Part shown: positions 41,901-49,953 of the stretch, in pieces
Layout of the letters: each line of letters starts with the position of its first letter
How positions within the stretch are numbered: the first letter of the stretch is position 1
Assembly (NCBI RefSeq): GCF_036227605.1
Contig: NZ_CP109487.1
Span: 2,170,001 to 2,234,000, forward strand
Length of the DNA stretch: 64,000 nucleotides
Origin: Streptomyces sp. NBC_01439
Lineage (GTDB): Bacteria; Actinomycetota; Actinomycetes; Streptomycetales; Streptomycetaceae
Reading direction: 5' to 3'
The notes under the pieces: model-generated
Told to the model about the DNA's origin: nothing
Databases searched by the model: none
Seen by the model: only the letters and a program-made list of their open reading frames with translations
Position numbers and translations under genes: made by a program

Positions 41901-44466
41901 CGGCGAGACCGTGACGGTCTGCGCCACCGTCACCGCAGTCGCACCCGGCAGCGGCACCCCCACCGGAACCGTCACCTTCACCGGAGCCGGGCTCAACCAG
42001 ACCGTGACCCTGGACGCGAGCGGCACGGCCTGCGTCACCACCAACAGCCTCACCAACGGCACGGTCACGGCCCTCTACAACGGCGACGGATGCTTCTCCG
42101 CATCGACCGACAGCACAGTGGTGACGGTCAACCAGGCAGCCAGCGCGGTATCGGTGACGGTAGAGCCCGACCCGTCGGTGTGCGGCGAAACCGTGACGGT
42201 CTGCGCCACGGTCACCGCAGTGGCACCCAGTAGCGGCACCCCCACCGGAACCGTCACCTTCACCGGGGCCGGGCTGAACACGACCGTACCTCTGGACGCC
42301 GGCGGAACGGCCTGCCTGACCACGACCGTCCTGGAAACCGGCACCGTCACGGCCGTCTACAACGGCGACGGATGCTTCTCCGCATCGACCGGCACCACGC
42401 CGGTGACCGTCAACCAGGCAGCCAGCACGGTATCGGTCACCGTGGAACCCAACCCGTCGGTGTGCGGCGAGACCGTGACGGTGTGCGCCACCGTCACCGC
42501 AGTCGCACCCGGCAGCGGCACCCCCACCGGAACCGTCACCTTCACCGGCCCCGGCGGACTCAACGAGACACTGGCGCTCGACGCCGGCGGCACGGCCTGC
42601 GTCACCACCAACAGCCTCACCAGCGGCACGGTCACCGCCGTCTACAACGGCGACGGATGCTTCTCCGCATCGACCGGCACCACGCCGGTGACCGTCAACC
42701 AGGCAGCCAGCGCGGTATCGGTCACCGTGGAGCCCAACCCGTCGGTGTGCGGCCAGTCCGTGACGGTGTGCGCCACCGTCACCGCAGTCGCACCTGGCAG
42801 CGGCACACCCACCGGAACCGTCACCTTCACCGGAGCCGGCGGACTCAACGTGACACTGGCGCTCGACGCCGGCGGCACGGCCTGCCTGACCACCAGCAGC
42901 CTCACCAGCGGCACGGTCACGGCCACCTACAACGGCGACTCCTGTTTCGCCGGCTCGGACGGCCTCTTCGACGTGACGGTCAACCCGGCGTCGAGCACGG
43001 TGTCGGTGACCGTGGAGCCCAACCCGTCGGTGTGCGGCCAGTCCGTAACGGTGTGCGCCACCGTCACCGCAGTCGCACCCGGCAGCGGCACACCCACCGG
43101 AACCGTCACCTTCACCGGAGCCGGGCTCAACCAGACCGTGACCCTGGACGCGAGCGGCACCGCATGCGTCACCACCAACAGCCTCACCAGCGGCACGGTC
43201 ACCGCCGTCTACAACGGCAGCGGATGCTTCTCCGCATCGACCGGCACCGCCCCGGTGACCGTCAACCAAGCGGCCAGCACCACCACCGTGTCGGTGACCC
43301 CCAACCCCTCGGTGTGCGGCCAGACCGTGACGGTCTGCGCCACCGTCACCGCAGTCGCACCCGGCAGCGGCACCCCCACCGGAACCGTCACCTTCACCGG
43401 AGCCGGGCTCAACCAGACCGTGACCCTGGACGCGAGCGGCACCGCATGCGTCACCACCAACAGCCTCACCAGCGGCACGGTCACCGCCGTCTACAACGGC
43501 AGCGGATGCTTCTCCGCATCGACCGGCACCGCCCCGGTGACCGTCAACCAAGCGGCCAGCACCACCACCGTGTCGGTGACCCCCAACCCCTCGGTGTGCG
43601 GCCAGACCGTGACGGTCTGCGCCACCGTCACCGCAGTCGCACCCGGCAGCGGCACCCCCACCGGAACCGTCACCTTCACCGGCCCCGGCGGACTCAACCA
43701 GACCGTACCTCTGAACGCGGGCGGCAAGGCCTGCGTCACCACCAGCAGCCTCACCAGCGGCACGGTCACCGCCGCCTACAACGGCGACGGATGCTTCAAG
43801 CCGTCGACGGGGACGACGGGCGTGACCGTGAACAACGCCCAGACCACGACCGCGCTCACCATCACCCCCAACCCCGTGGTCTGCGGCCGCCCGGTGACGT
43901 TCTGCGCGACCGTGACGACCGTCGCGCCGGGCAGCGGTACGCCCACCGGGACGGTCACCTTCACCGGCCCCGGCGGCTTCGTCCAGACCGTGACGCTCAA
44001 CGCCGGCGGCACAGCCTGCGTCACCACCACCGCGGGCGCCAGCGGCACGGTGACCGCCGTCTACAACGGTGGCACCTGCCACAGTCCGTCCGCAGCGGCG
44101 GCCAACCTGACCGTGAACCCGGCTCCCACGACGCTGACGGCGGCCCCGGCGCAGATCCGCCTGCGGACGAACGGCACGTTCGTCATCCAGTCGATGAGCG
44201 CCACGCTCAAGGTCACCTCCACCGCCGCTCCGCTTCCCGGACAACTGGTCACCTTCAGGGCGAACACGTCGCTCGGGCCCATCGTCCTGGGGACCGCGCT
44301 CACCAACGCCGGCGGGGTGGCGACACTGGCCCCGCCGACGCTGACGGTTCCCAGCACGGTGATCACGGCGACGAGCTACACCGCGTCCTTCGCGGGGACG
44401 AGCTGCTACGCCGCTTCCACCGTGACGGCGCCGCTGACACTCGTCCTCTCCCCTCTCCTTCCCTGA
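38986..44466 (+). CDS. Giant bacterial Ig-like repeat protein
   Basis: A 1,826-residue protein, nearly all tandem Ig-like (Big_3-type) domains. I count 18 repeats of ~94-100 residues plus a divergent 19th at the C-terminus (about 1715-1826). Repeats 3-18 (residues 201-1714) follow one pattern: PNPSVCGETVTVCATV, GTPTGTVTFTGPGGLN, GTACVTT, YNGDGCFSAST, with four cysteines at about positions 13, 20, 58 and 78. The N-terminus (MASSTTTVTSAPDPSVFGQA) has no signal peptide, and no anchor, LPXTG or transmembrane segment is seen. ATG 38986 follows AAAGGGA; upstream in-frame codons add no signal either. Ig repeats usually mediate adhesion or form stalks. Location of the protein is unclear. Confidence 0.93.
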   Translation: MASSTTTVTSAPDPSVFGQAVTFTATVQPENAGDPTPTGSVEFVVDSVPVMTVPLDMSGQAQYVTSDLEVGLHGVEANYSGDAEYDPSTGADTQEVTLANTTTTLVFDPEPSVCGEAVTATAQVTPVPPGAGTPTGLVSFIVSDDGPVLTTPVDVSGQAQVTFSGLDVGFHQAAAFYTGDADFNGSNSPLTLHVVNPAPVSVTVSVNPDPSVCGETVTLCVTVAPVSSGVGNPSGSVTFTGPGGLNETVTLDAGGTACVTTTVLETGTVTAVYGGDECYASGTGTFEVTVNQASSIVSVMVEPDPSVCGETVTVCATVAAVAPGSGTPTGTVTFTGPGGLNETVTLDAGGTACLTTTVLETGTVTAVYGGDGCFSASTGTTPVTVNQAASAVSVTVEPNPSVCGETVTVCATVTAVAPGSGTPTGTVTFTGPGGLNVTLALDAGGTACVTTNSLTSGTVTAVYSGDGCFSASTGAFDVTVDPASSTVSVTVEPDPSVCGETVTVCATVTAVAPGSGTPTGTVTFTGPGGLNETVTLDAGGTACVTTTALETGTVTAVYNGDECFSASTGTTPVTVNQAASTVSVTVEPNPSVCGETVTVCATVTAVAPGSGTPTGTVTFTGAGLNTTVPLDAGGTACLTTTVLETGTVTAVYNGDECFSASTGAFDVTVDPASSTVSVTVEPNPSVCGETVTVCATVTAVPPGSGTPTGTVTFTGPGGLNETVTLDAGGTACVTTTTLETGTVTVTYTGDTCFLPSTGSLDVTVNQAASTVSVTVEPNPSVCGENVTVCATVTAVAPGSGTPTGTVTFLLPDGSTQVAGLDAGGTACVTTTTLETGTVTVTYTGDTCFLPSTGSLDVTVNQAASTVSVTVEPNPSVCGENVTVCATVTAVAPGSGTPTGTVTFTGPGGLNVTLALDAGGTACLTTSSLTNGTYSATYNGDTCFAGSDGLFDVTVNPASSTTAVSVDPNPSVCGETVTVCATVTAVAPGSGTPTGTVTFTGAGLNQTVTLDASGTACVTTNSLTNGTVTALYNGDGCFSASTDSTVVTVNQAASAVSVTVEPDPSVCGETVTVCATVTAVAPSSGTPTGTVTFTGAGLNTTVPLDAGGTACLTTTVLETGTVTAVYNGDGCFSASTGTTPVTVNQAASTVSVTVEPNPSVCGETVTVCATVTAVAPGSGTPTGTVTFTGPGGLNETLALDAGGTACVTTNSLTSGTVTAVYNGDGCFSASTGTTPVTVNQAASAVSVTVEPNPSVCGQSVTVCATVTAVAPGSGTPTGTVTFTGAGGLNVTLALDAGGTACLTTSSLTSGTVTATYNGDSCFAGSDGLFDVTVNPASSTVSVTVEPNPSVCGQSVTVCATVTAVAPGSGTPTGTVTFTGAGLNQTVTLDASGTACVTTNSLTSGTVTAVYNGSGCFSASTGTAPVTVNQAASTTTVSVTPNPSVCGQTVTVCATVTAVAPGSGTPTGTVTFTGAGLNQTVTLDASGTACVTTNSLTSGTVTAVYNGSGCFSASTGTAPVTVNQAASTTTVSVTPNPSVCGQTVTVCATVTAVAPGSGTPTGTVTFTGPGGLNQTVPLNAGGKACVTTSSLTSGTVTAAYNGDGCFKPSTGTTGVTVNNAQTTTALTITPNPVVCGRPVTFCATVTTVAPGSGTPTGTVTFTGPGGFVQTVTLNAGGTACVTTTAGASGTVTAVYNGGTCHSPSAAAANLTVNPAPTTLTAAPAQIRLRTNGTFVIQSMSATLKVTSTAAPLPGQLVTFRANTSLGPIVLGTALTNAGGVATLAPPTLTVPSTVITATSYTASFAGTSCYAASTVTAPLTLVLSPLLP
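39586..44127 (+). repeat. Tandem 282/285-bp coding repeats (16 units)
   Basis: The DNA encoding repeats 3-18 is itself repetitive with a period of 282 or 285 bp (94 or 95 codons). The most alike neighbours (about 43110-43400 versus 43392-43682) look identical over roughly 280 bp. Units 8-10 (around 41223 and 41508) also share long identical blocks. Outer units diverge more. The same periodicity creates a ladder of ~92-codon open frames on the minus strand, which are not genes. Confidence 0.9.
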
Positions 44467-44475
44467 CCGAACACC

Positions 44476-44550
44476 GGTCACCGCTCCGGCCGCCACGGGC
44501 CGGGGCGGGCCGGCTGACCGGGGCGGCGACCGCCCCGGTCAGCGGTGACC
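44476..44550 (+). terminator. Nested hairpin terminator after the Ig-repeat gene
   Basis: Outer pair GGTCACCGCT / AGCGGTGACC (44476-44485, 44541-44550) encloses a perfect 13-bp hairpin CTGACCGGGGCGG-CGA-CCGCCCCGGTCAG (44514-44542). The remainder to 44734 has another hairpin near 44583-44620 and the likely promoter of the next gene. Confidence 0.75.
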
Positions 44551-44734
44551 GTGAAGACACCTGTGGTACTCGGTAACAGGCCGGGGCGGCGCCGACGAGG
44601 GACTCGGCGTCGCCCCGGACACGTGGGGAGCGGCAGGTGATCAGGACGCGGGACGCCGACGCAGTAGCGGGGACAGGGGCAAAGCCGCATCTGTACCGTG
44701 AGTACGACCGTGCCCCCGTAGAAGGCAGCCCGTC

Positions 44735-46165
44735 ATGAGCGAAGCCACGAGCCGTGGCCCCGAACGCGTCGTCATCGTCGGGGGGAGCCTTGCGGGCATG
44801 CTCGCGGCAGCAGCGGTCAAAGACCACGTCGGTTCCGTGGAGATCCTCGAGGCCCACGATCTGCCCGCAGGACCCGAACCGCGCACCGGAGTACCCCAAG
44901 CCGCCCATATCCACTGGCTGCAAGCCGGCGGCGCAGAGGCGATCGACGCCCTGCTACCGGGCAGCATCGACCTGTTGATGGCCGCGGGCGCCCACCGCAT
45001 ACCGGTGACCACCAACATGGTGATCTTCTCTCCCGAGGGGTGGTACCGCCGCTGGCAGCGCGCCACCCACTACGTGATCACCGCGAGCCGGGACCTGACG
45101 GACCTCGTCGTCCGCAGCGAGGTCCTCAAAGACCCGCGGGTCACCGTGCGTACGCGCACCAAGGCCGTCGGACTGCTCGGCGACCGCCGTACCGTCCGGG
45201 GCGTACGCCTTCGCGATGCCGACGGCACCACGTCGGACCTGCGCGCCGACCTGGTCATCGACGCCTCTGGACGGGCCTCCCGCCTGCCCCGGTGGCTCGC
45301 CGAGCTCGGTCTCACCGGTCTCGCCGAGGAGCGTCTCGACTCCGGCATGGTCTACGCGAGCCGCCTCTACCGGGCCCCCGTCCCCACGCGCGGCTGGCCG
45401 GTCGTCGGAGTACAGGCCGACCCGCGTCTGCGCCGACCTGCCAAGGCCGGCGGCATCCTGCCGATCGACGGTGACCGCTGGCACGTCAGCCTGATGGGAG
45501 CCCCCGGTGGAGAGCCCACTCGTGCGGCGGAGGACTTCGAGCCCTTCGCCCGTACCCTGCGCCATCCCGTCATGGCCGACCTGCTGAAGCACGCTGAACC
45601 GCTCGGCGAAGTCAGCGTCTCCCACAGCACCGCGAATCGGCGCCACTACTACGAACGGCTCAGCGCCCGGCCCGACGGCCTGGTGGCACTGGGGGATTCC
45701 GTTGCCACCTTCAACCCCGTATATGCGCAGGGCATGTCGGTGGCTGCGCTGGGCGCGCTCGCCCTGCGTGACCTGCTCGCGACCGGCTCGCCCCGCGACC
45801 TGGCCCACCTGGCCCACCGGGCCCAGCGCGCCATCGCCCGGCCCGTGCACATCGCTTGGACCCTCGCCACCGGTCAGGACGTCCATTTCGCCACGACCAA
45901 GGGCCGGCACCCGAAGCTCGCCGACCGCCTCCTGCGCCGCTACGTCAGCCGCCTGTCCCGCACGGCAACCGGATCGTTCCGTGCCGCCACGGCCCTGACG
46001 GACGTCCTGGCCCTCCAGGCCCCGCCCACGTCCCTCGTCAGACCCGGTGTGCTGCTGGCCGCCCTGGTCGGCCCCTTGCGCCCTCAGCTCGACAGCCCTC
46101 AGTTCAACCCTGCGGAACGCCAACTCCTGGACGGTCTGTCCCGCCGAGAGGCCCCAGGGCCCTGA
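44735..46165 (+). CDS. FAD-dependent monooxygenase/epoxidase-like protein
   Basis: A 476-residue group-A-type flavoprotein. N-terminal FAD motif VVIVGGSLAGMLAAAAV, then GVPQAAHIHWLQAGGAEAID (the GVPQxxHxH stretch seen in FAD epoxidases such as the MonCI/LasC group), LVIDASGRAS, and the second FAD motif ALGDSVATFNPVYAQGMSVA. No signal peptide. Polyketide or other cluster genes that would give a substrate are not visible. ATG 44735 follows GAAGG. A bidirectional terminator separates it from the converging pyrimidine operon. Confidence 0.88.
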   Translation: MSEATSRGPERVVIVGGSLAGMLAAAAVKDHVGSVEILEAHDLPAGPEPRTGVPQAAHIHWLQAGGAEAIDALLPGSIDLLMAAGAHRIPVTTNMVIFSPEGWYRRWQRATHYVITASRDLTDLVVRSEVLKDPRVTVRTRTKAVGLLGDRRTVRGVRLRDADGTTSDLRADLVIDASGRASRLPRWLAELGLTGLAEERLDSGMVYASRLYRAPVPTRGWPVVGVQADPRLRRPAKAGGILPIDGDRWHVSLMGAPGGEPTRAAEDFEPFARTLRHPVMADLLKHAEPLGEVSVSHSTANRRHYYERLSARPDGLVALGDSVATFNPVYAQGMSVAALGALALRDLLATGSPRDLAHLAHRAQRAIARPVHIAWTLATGQDVHFATTKGRHPKLADRLLRRYVSRLSRTATGSFRAATALTDVLALQAPPTSLVRPGVLLAALVGPLRPQLDSPQFNPAERQLLDGLSRREAPGP

Positions 46166-46172
46166 ACGCCGG

Positions 46173-46200
46173 GCGGGGCCGACCCTTCGGTCGGCCCCGC
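46173..46200 (+). terminator. Bidirectional hairpin terminator
   Basis: GCGGGGCCGACC-cttc-GGTCGGCCCCGC, a perfect 12-bp stem with a UUCG-like loop, lies between two converging genes (stops at 46165 and 46215). Confidence 0.85.
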
Positions 46201-46214
46201 ACCGCCGGCGAGCG

Positions 46215-47228
46215 TCAGCTGAACGACGGGATGATGTGGGAGCCGTACGCGTCGATCGTGGCCTCCCGCGCATCGTGCATGTCGTAGACGGCGAACTGGT
46301 CGACGCCCAGATCGCGCAGGGCCCGTAGCTTCTCGACGTGCGCCTCTACCGGGCCCAGCAGGCAGAAGCGGTCGACGATCTCGTCGGGGACGAAGTCGGT
46401 GGACGGGTTCCCGGCCCGGCCGTGGTGGCTGTAGTCGTAGCCCTGGCGGGCCTTGATGTACTCGGTGAGCTCCTCGGGGACCATGGTGGAGTGCTCGCCG
46501 TAGCGGGAGACGAGGTCGGCCACGTGGTTGCCGACCATTCCGCCGAACCAGCGGCACTGGTCACGGGCGTGAGCCAGGGAGGCTGTCGAGTCGTCGGCCG
46601 TGACGTAGGCGGGGGCCGCTACGCAGATGGTGAGGGACGCCGGGTCGCGGCCCGCCTCGGTCGCGGCCTGCCGCACGGCCTTGACCATCCACTCGGTCAG
46701 GTAGGGGTCGGCGAGCTGGAGGATGAACCCGTCGGCCTTCTGGCCGGTCAGGGCCAGCGCCTTCGGCCCGTACGCGGCCATCCAGACCGGAAGTTTCCCG
46801 TCCTTGATCCAGGGGATGCGCAACGGCTTGCCGTCGACCTCGGCCTCGCGGCCCTCGGCGAGGTCGCGGATCACCTCGATGGCCTCGCCGAGGCGTGCCA
46901 GGGTGTTGGGGGCCCGGCCGGCGACGCGCATGGCGGAGTCGCCGCGGCCGATGCCGCAGACGGTGCGGTTGCCGTACATGTCGTTGAGGGTCGCGAAGGT
47001 GGAGGCGGTGACCTCCCAGGTGCGCGTGCCCGGGTTGGTCACCATGGGGCCGACGTGCAGTTTCTGCGTGTTGGCGAGGATCTGGCTGTAGATGACGAAC
47101 GGCTCCTGCCAGAGCACCGCCGAGTCGAAGGTCCAGCCGTAGCGGAAGCCGTTGCGCTCGGCTCGCTTCATGAGGCTGATGACCTGGGATGCGGGCGGGT
47201 CGGTCTGCAGGACGAGGCCGAAGTCCAT
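46215..47228 (-). CDS. LLM-class F420-dependent oxidoreductase of the pyrimidine/hydantoin operon
   Basis: A 337-residue luciferase-like (TIM-barrel) protein of the F420-dependent subgroup: MDFGLVLQTDPPASQVI, WTFDSAVLWQEPFVIYSQIL, GIGRGDSAMRVAGRAPNTL, and WMAAYGPKALALTGQKADGF, the usual F420-binding landmarks. It closely recalls TIGR03842, a subfamily usually next to dihydropyrimidinase genes. It is last in a four-gene operon, 19 nt after hydA. No PydA/PydX-type dihydropyrimidine dehydrogenase is encoded here, so it could provide the redox step, which is inference. Confidence 0.93.
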   Translation of the reverse strand: MDFGLVLQTDPPASQVISLMKRAERNGFRYGWTFDSAVLWQEPFVIYSQILANTQKLHVGPMVTNPGTRTWEVTASTFATLNDMYGNRTVCGIGRGDSAMRVAGRAPNTLARLGEAIEVIRDLAEGREAEVDGKPLRIPWIKDGKLPVWMAAYGPKALALTGQKADGFILQLADPYLTEWMVKAVRQAATEAGRDPASLTICVAAPAYVTADDSTASLAHARDQCRWFGGMVGNHVADLVSRYGEHSTMVPEELTEYIKARQGYDYSHHGRAGNPSTDFVPDEIVDRFCLLGPVEAHVEKLRALRDLGVDQFAVYDMHDAREATIDAYGSHIIPSFS

Positions 47229-47247
47229 GGGGCGGCTCCTTGACGCT

Positions 47248-48648
47248 TTACAGGTACTGGCAGGTGGAGCGGGGGACGAAGGCCCCGTGGCCGGCCCGGC
47301 CGGTGAATTCGCGCCGGTCGATGACGAGTTCGCCGCGCGAGAGCACGGTGTCGACGCGTCCGGTGATCCGCCTGCCCTCGTACGCCGAGTAGTCCACGTT
47401 CATGTGGTGGGTCTCGGCGGAGATGACCTGCTCGGCGTGCGGATCGTAGAGCACGATGTCGGCGTCGGAGCCCGGTGCGATGGTGCCCTTCTGCGGGTAG
47501 AGGCCGAACATCCGGGCCGGGGTCGCGCACGCGATCTCGATCCAGCGGCGGCGGCTGATGTGCCCGTCCAGGACCGCCTGGTGGAGGAGGTCCATGCGGT
47601 TCTCCACCCCCGGCAGCCCGTTGGGGATCTTCGAGAAGTCCCCGCGGCCCAGCTCCTTCTGGCCCCGGAAGCAGAAGGGGCAGTGGTCGGTGGAGACCAC
47701 CTGGAGGTCGTTGGTCCGCAGGCCCCGCCACAGCGCCGCCTGGTGTTCCTTCGGCCGCAGCGGTGTGGAGCAGACGTACTTGGCGCCCTGGAAGTCGGGC
47801 TCTTCCAGGTTGTCGGTGGACAGGAAGAGGTACTGCGGACAGGTCTCCCCGAAGACGGGCAGGCCCTTGTCGCGTGCGGCGGCGAGCTCGGCGACGGCTT
47901 CCTCCGCCGAGACGTGGACCACGTACAGCGGGGCGCCCGCGACCCGCGCCAGCTGGATGGCGCGGTGGGTGGCCTCGGCCTCCAGCAGGACCTTGCGGAC
48001 CTCTCCGTGGTGGCGGGGGTCGGTCTCCCCGCGCGCGAGGGCCTGTTCGACGAGCACGTCGATCGCGATGCCGTTCTCGGCGTGCATCATGATCAGCCCG
48101 CCGTTGGCGGCGCCGCGCTGCATGGCGCGCAGGATCTGCCCGTCGTCGCTGTAGAAGACGCCGGGGTAGGCCATGAACAGCTTGAAGGAGGTGACCCCCT
48201 CGCCGACGAGGTGGTCCATCTCCTTGAGCGTCCTCTCGTTGACGTCCGAGAGGATCATGTGGAACGCGTAGTCGACGGCGCAGTTGCCGTCGGCCTTGGC
48301 GTACCAGGTGTCGAGCCCCTCGCGCAGGGAGTGGCCCACGCTCTGCACGGCGAAGTCGACGATGGTGGTGGTGCCGCCCCAGGCGGCGGCTCTGGTTCCG
48401 GTCTCGAAGGTGTCGGAGGCCGAGGTGCCTCCGAAGGGAAGCTCCATGTGGGTGTGCGCGTCGACCCCGCCGGGGATCACGTACTTCCCGGTCGCGTCGA
48501 TCGTGCGGTCGGCCGTCCAGGCTCCGGCGGCGGCCGAGCCGTGTGCGGCCAGCGCCGCCACGCGGCCGTCCTCGATCAGGACGTCGGCGTGCAGTTCGTC
48601 GGAGGCCGTGACGAGGAGGCCGCCGCTGATCAGGGTGCGGATGCTCAT
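47248..48648 (-). CDS. hydA: Dihydropyrimidinase (D-hydantoinase)
   Basis: A 466-residue cyclic amidohydrolase. Metal ligands are in GGVDAHTHMELP (HxH), the carboxylated Lys in VTSFKLFMAYPG (about residue 155), His in MMHAENG and VVHVSAEEA, and Asp near the C-terminal third in STDHCPF. It opens the ring of dihydrouracil/dihydrothymine (or 5-substituted hydantoins) to N-carbamoyl-beta-amino acids, which the upstream nitrilase-family enzyme then hydrolyses. Start ATG 48648, 9 nt after the aminotransferase stop. Confidence 0.96.
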   Translation of the reverse strand: MSIRTLISGGLLVTASDELHADVLIEDGRVAALAAHGSAAAGAWTADRTIDATGKYVIPGGVDAHTHMELPFGGTSASDTFETGTRAAAWGGTTTIVDFAVQSVGHSLREGLDTWYAKADGNCAVDYAFHMILSDVNERTLKEMDHLVGEGVTSFKLFMAYPGVFYSDDGQILRAMQRGAANGGLIMMHAENGIAIDVLVEQALARGETDPRHHGEVRKVLLEAEATHRAIQLARVAGAPLYVVHVSAEEAVAELAAARDKGLPVFGETCPQYLFLSTDNLEEPDFQGAKYVCSTPLRPKEHQAALWRGLRTNDLQVVSTDHCPFCFRGQKELGRGDFSKIPNGLPGVENRMDLLHQAVLDGHISRRRWIEIACATPARMFGLYPQKGTIAPGSDADIVLYDPHAEQVISAETHHMNVDYSAYEGRRITGRVDTVLSRGELVIDRREFTGRAGHGAFVPRSTCQYL

Positions 48649-48657
48649 GTGATCCCC

Positions 48658-49953
48658 CTACTGGATGCTGCGCAATGCCTGTTCGAGGACCTCGGCGCCC
48701 TCTTCCGCCTCGGCGACGGTGAGGGAGAGCGGCGGCGCGATGCGCAGCACGCTGGTGTTGTACCCGCCGCCCTTGCCGAGCAGCAGGCCGCCCTCGCGGG
48801 CCGCCTCCAGGACGGCCGCGGCCGCGTCCGGGTCGGCCTCGTCGGTGCCCGGCTTCGTGAGTTCGAGGCCGGCCATCAAGCCCCGGCCGCGGACCTCCCG
48901 TACGGCGGGCACGGTGGCGGCGATCGCGCGCAGCCGCTCCAGGAGCATGCCGCCGACGCGGCGGGCGTTGCCCTGGAGGTCGTGCTCCAGCAGGTACGCG
49001 AGGTTGGCGACGCCGGCCGCCATGGTGACCGGGGAGCCGCCGAAGGTGGAGATGGAGTTGGAGTCCAGGCAGTTCATCACCTCGGCGCGGGCCACGACCC
49101 CGCCGATGGACATGCCGTTGCCGATGCCCTTGGCGAAGGTGAGGATGTCCGGCGGGCCGTTCTGGGCGTGTGCCTGCCAGCCCCAGAAGTTGTCGCCGGT
49201 GCGGCCCCAGCCGGTCTGCACCTCGTCGCTGATCCACAGGATGCCGTGGCGGTTCAGGACCTCGCGGAAGGCGCCGTAGAGGCCGTCGGGCGGGGAGGTG
49301 AAGCCGCCGACGCCCTGGATCGGTTCGGCGATGAGGGCGGCCACTCCCCCGCGGGCCTGGCCGAGCACGTCCTGGAGGTCCTCTACGGCGGCGGCGGTGA
49401 AGGCGGCGTCGTCGAGGTGGGCGAGGGGGCCGCGGGTGCGGACGGCGCCCTGGACGTAGTAGGTCTGCAGCGGCGAGAGGCTGGTCGGGGACCAGCCGCG
49501 GTTGCCGGTGATCGAGACGGTGGAGAAGGACCGGCCGTGGTAGCTGTTGCGCATCGCCAGGATCTGGTTGGAGCGGCGGTACGTCGTCGCGAGCAGCAGG
49601 GCGGTGTCGTTGGCCTCGGTGCCGGACGTGGTGAAGAAGACCCGGGCGTCGGGGATTCCGGAGAGGGCGGCGACCCGCTCGGCCAGCTCGATCATCGGCC
49701 GGTTGAGGTACAGGGTGGAGGAGTGGATGATCCGCCCGGCCTGCTCGGACACGGCCTTGGTGACCTCGGGCAGGGCGTGGGCGGTCATCGTGGTGAGGAT
49801 GCCGCCGAAGAAGTCGAGGTAGCGGTTGCCGTCGGCGTCCCAGACGTGGCGGCCCTCGCCGTGGGTGAGCTCGATGGGGTGCTTGTAGTAGAGCGCGAGC
49901 CAGTCGGGCAGGACGGTGCGGTGGCGGCTGTGGAGCGGGGTCGGGTTGGTCAC
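48658..49953 (-). CDS. Class III (omega-amino acid) aminotransferase
   Basis: A 431-residue fold-type I, class III transaminase: YLDFFGGILTTMTAHALPEV, FFTTSGTEANDTALLLAT, the cofactor Asp in WISDEVQTGWGRTGDNFWGW and PLP-Lys in ILTFAKGIGNGMSIGG (about residue 270). In this operon it would convert beta-alanine or 3-aminoisobutyrate to the semialdehyde, the last step of reductive pyrimidine catabolism. GTG 49953 overlaps the upstream stop by 4 bp (GTGA). Alanine-glyoxylate transaminase activity is an alternative for this subgroup. Confidence 0.93.
   Translation of the reverse strand: MTNPTPLHSRHRTVLPDWLALYYKHPIELTHGEGRHVWDADGNRYLDFFGGILTTMTAHALPEVTKAVSEQAGRIIHSSTLYLNRPMIELAERVAALSGIPDARVFFTTSGTEANDTALLLATTYRRSNQILAMRNSYHGRSFSTVSITGNRGWSPTSLSPLQTYYVQGAVRTRGPLAHLDDAAFTAAAVEDLQDVLGQARGGVAALIAEPIQGVGGFTSPPDGLYGAFREVLNRHGILWISDEVQTGWGRTGDNFWGWQAHAQNGPPDILTFAKGIGNGMSIGGVVARAEVMNCLDSNSISTFGGSPVTMAAGVANLAYLLEHDLQGNARRVGGMLLERLRAIAATVPAVREVRGRGLMAGLELTKPGTDEADPDAAAAVLEAAREGGLLLGKGGGYNTSVLRIAPPLSLTVAEAEEGAEVLEQALRSIQ

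Noticed and set aside
39586..44127. CRISPR-like periodic repeats
   Set aside because: The period is 282/285 bp, the repeats are coding and in frame, there are no unique spacers and no cas genes.
41545..44496. A 983-codon open frame on the minus strand across the Ig-repeat gene, plus a ladder of ~92-codon frames
   Set aside because: They follow exactly from the 282/285-bp repetition of a high-GC coding sequence read backwards. They have no ribosome sites and low-complexity products.
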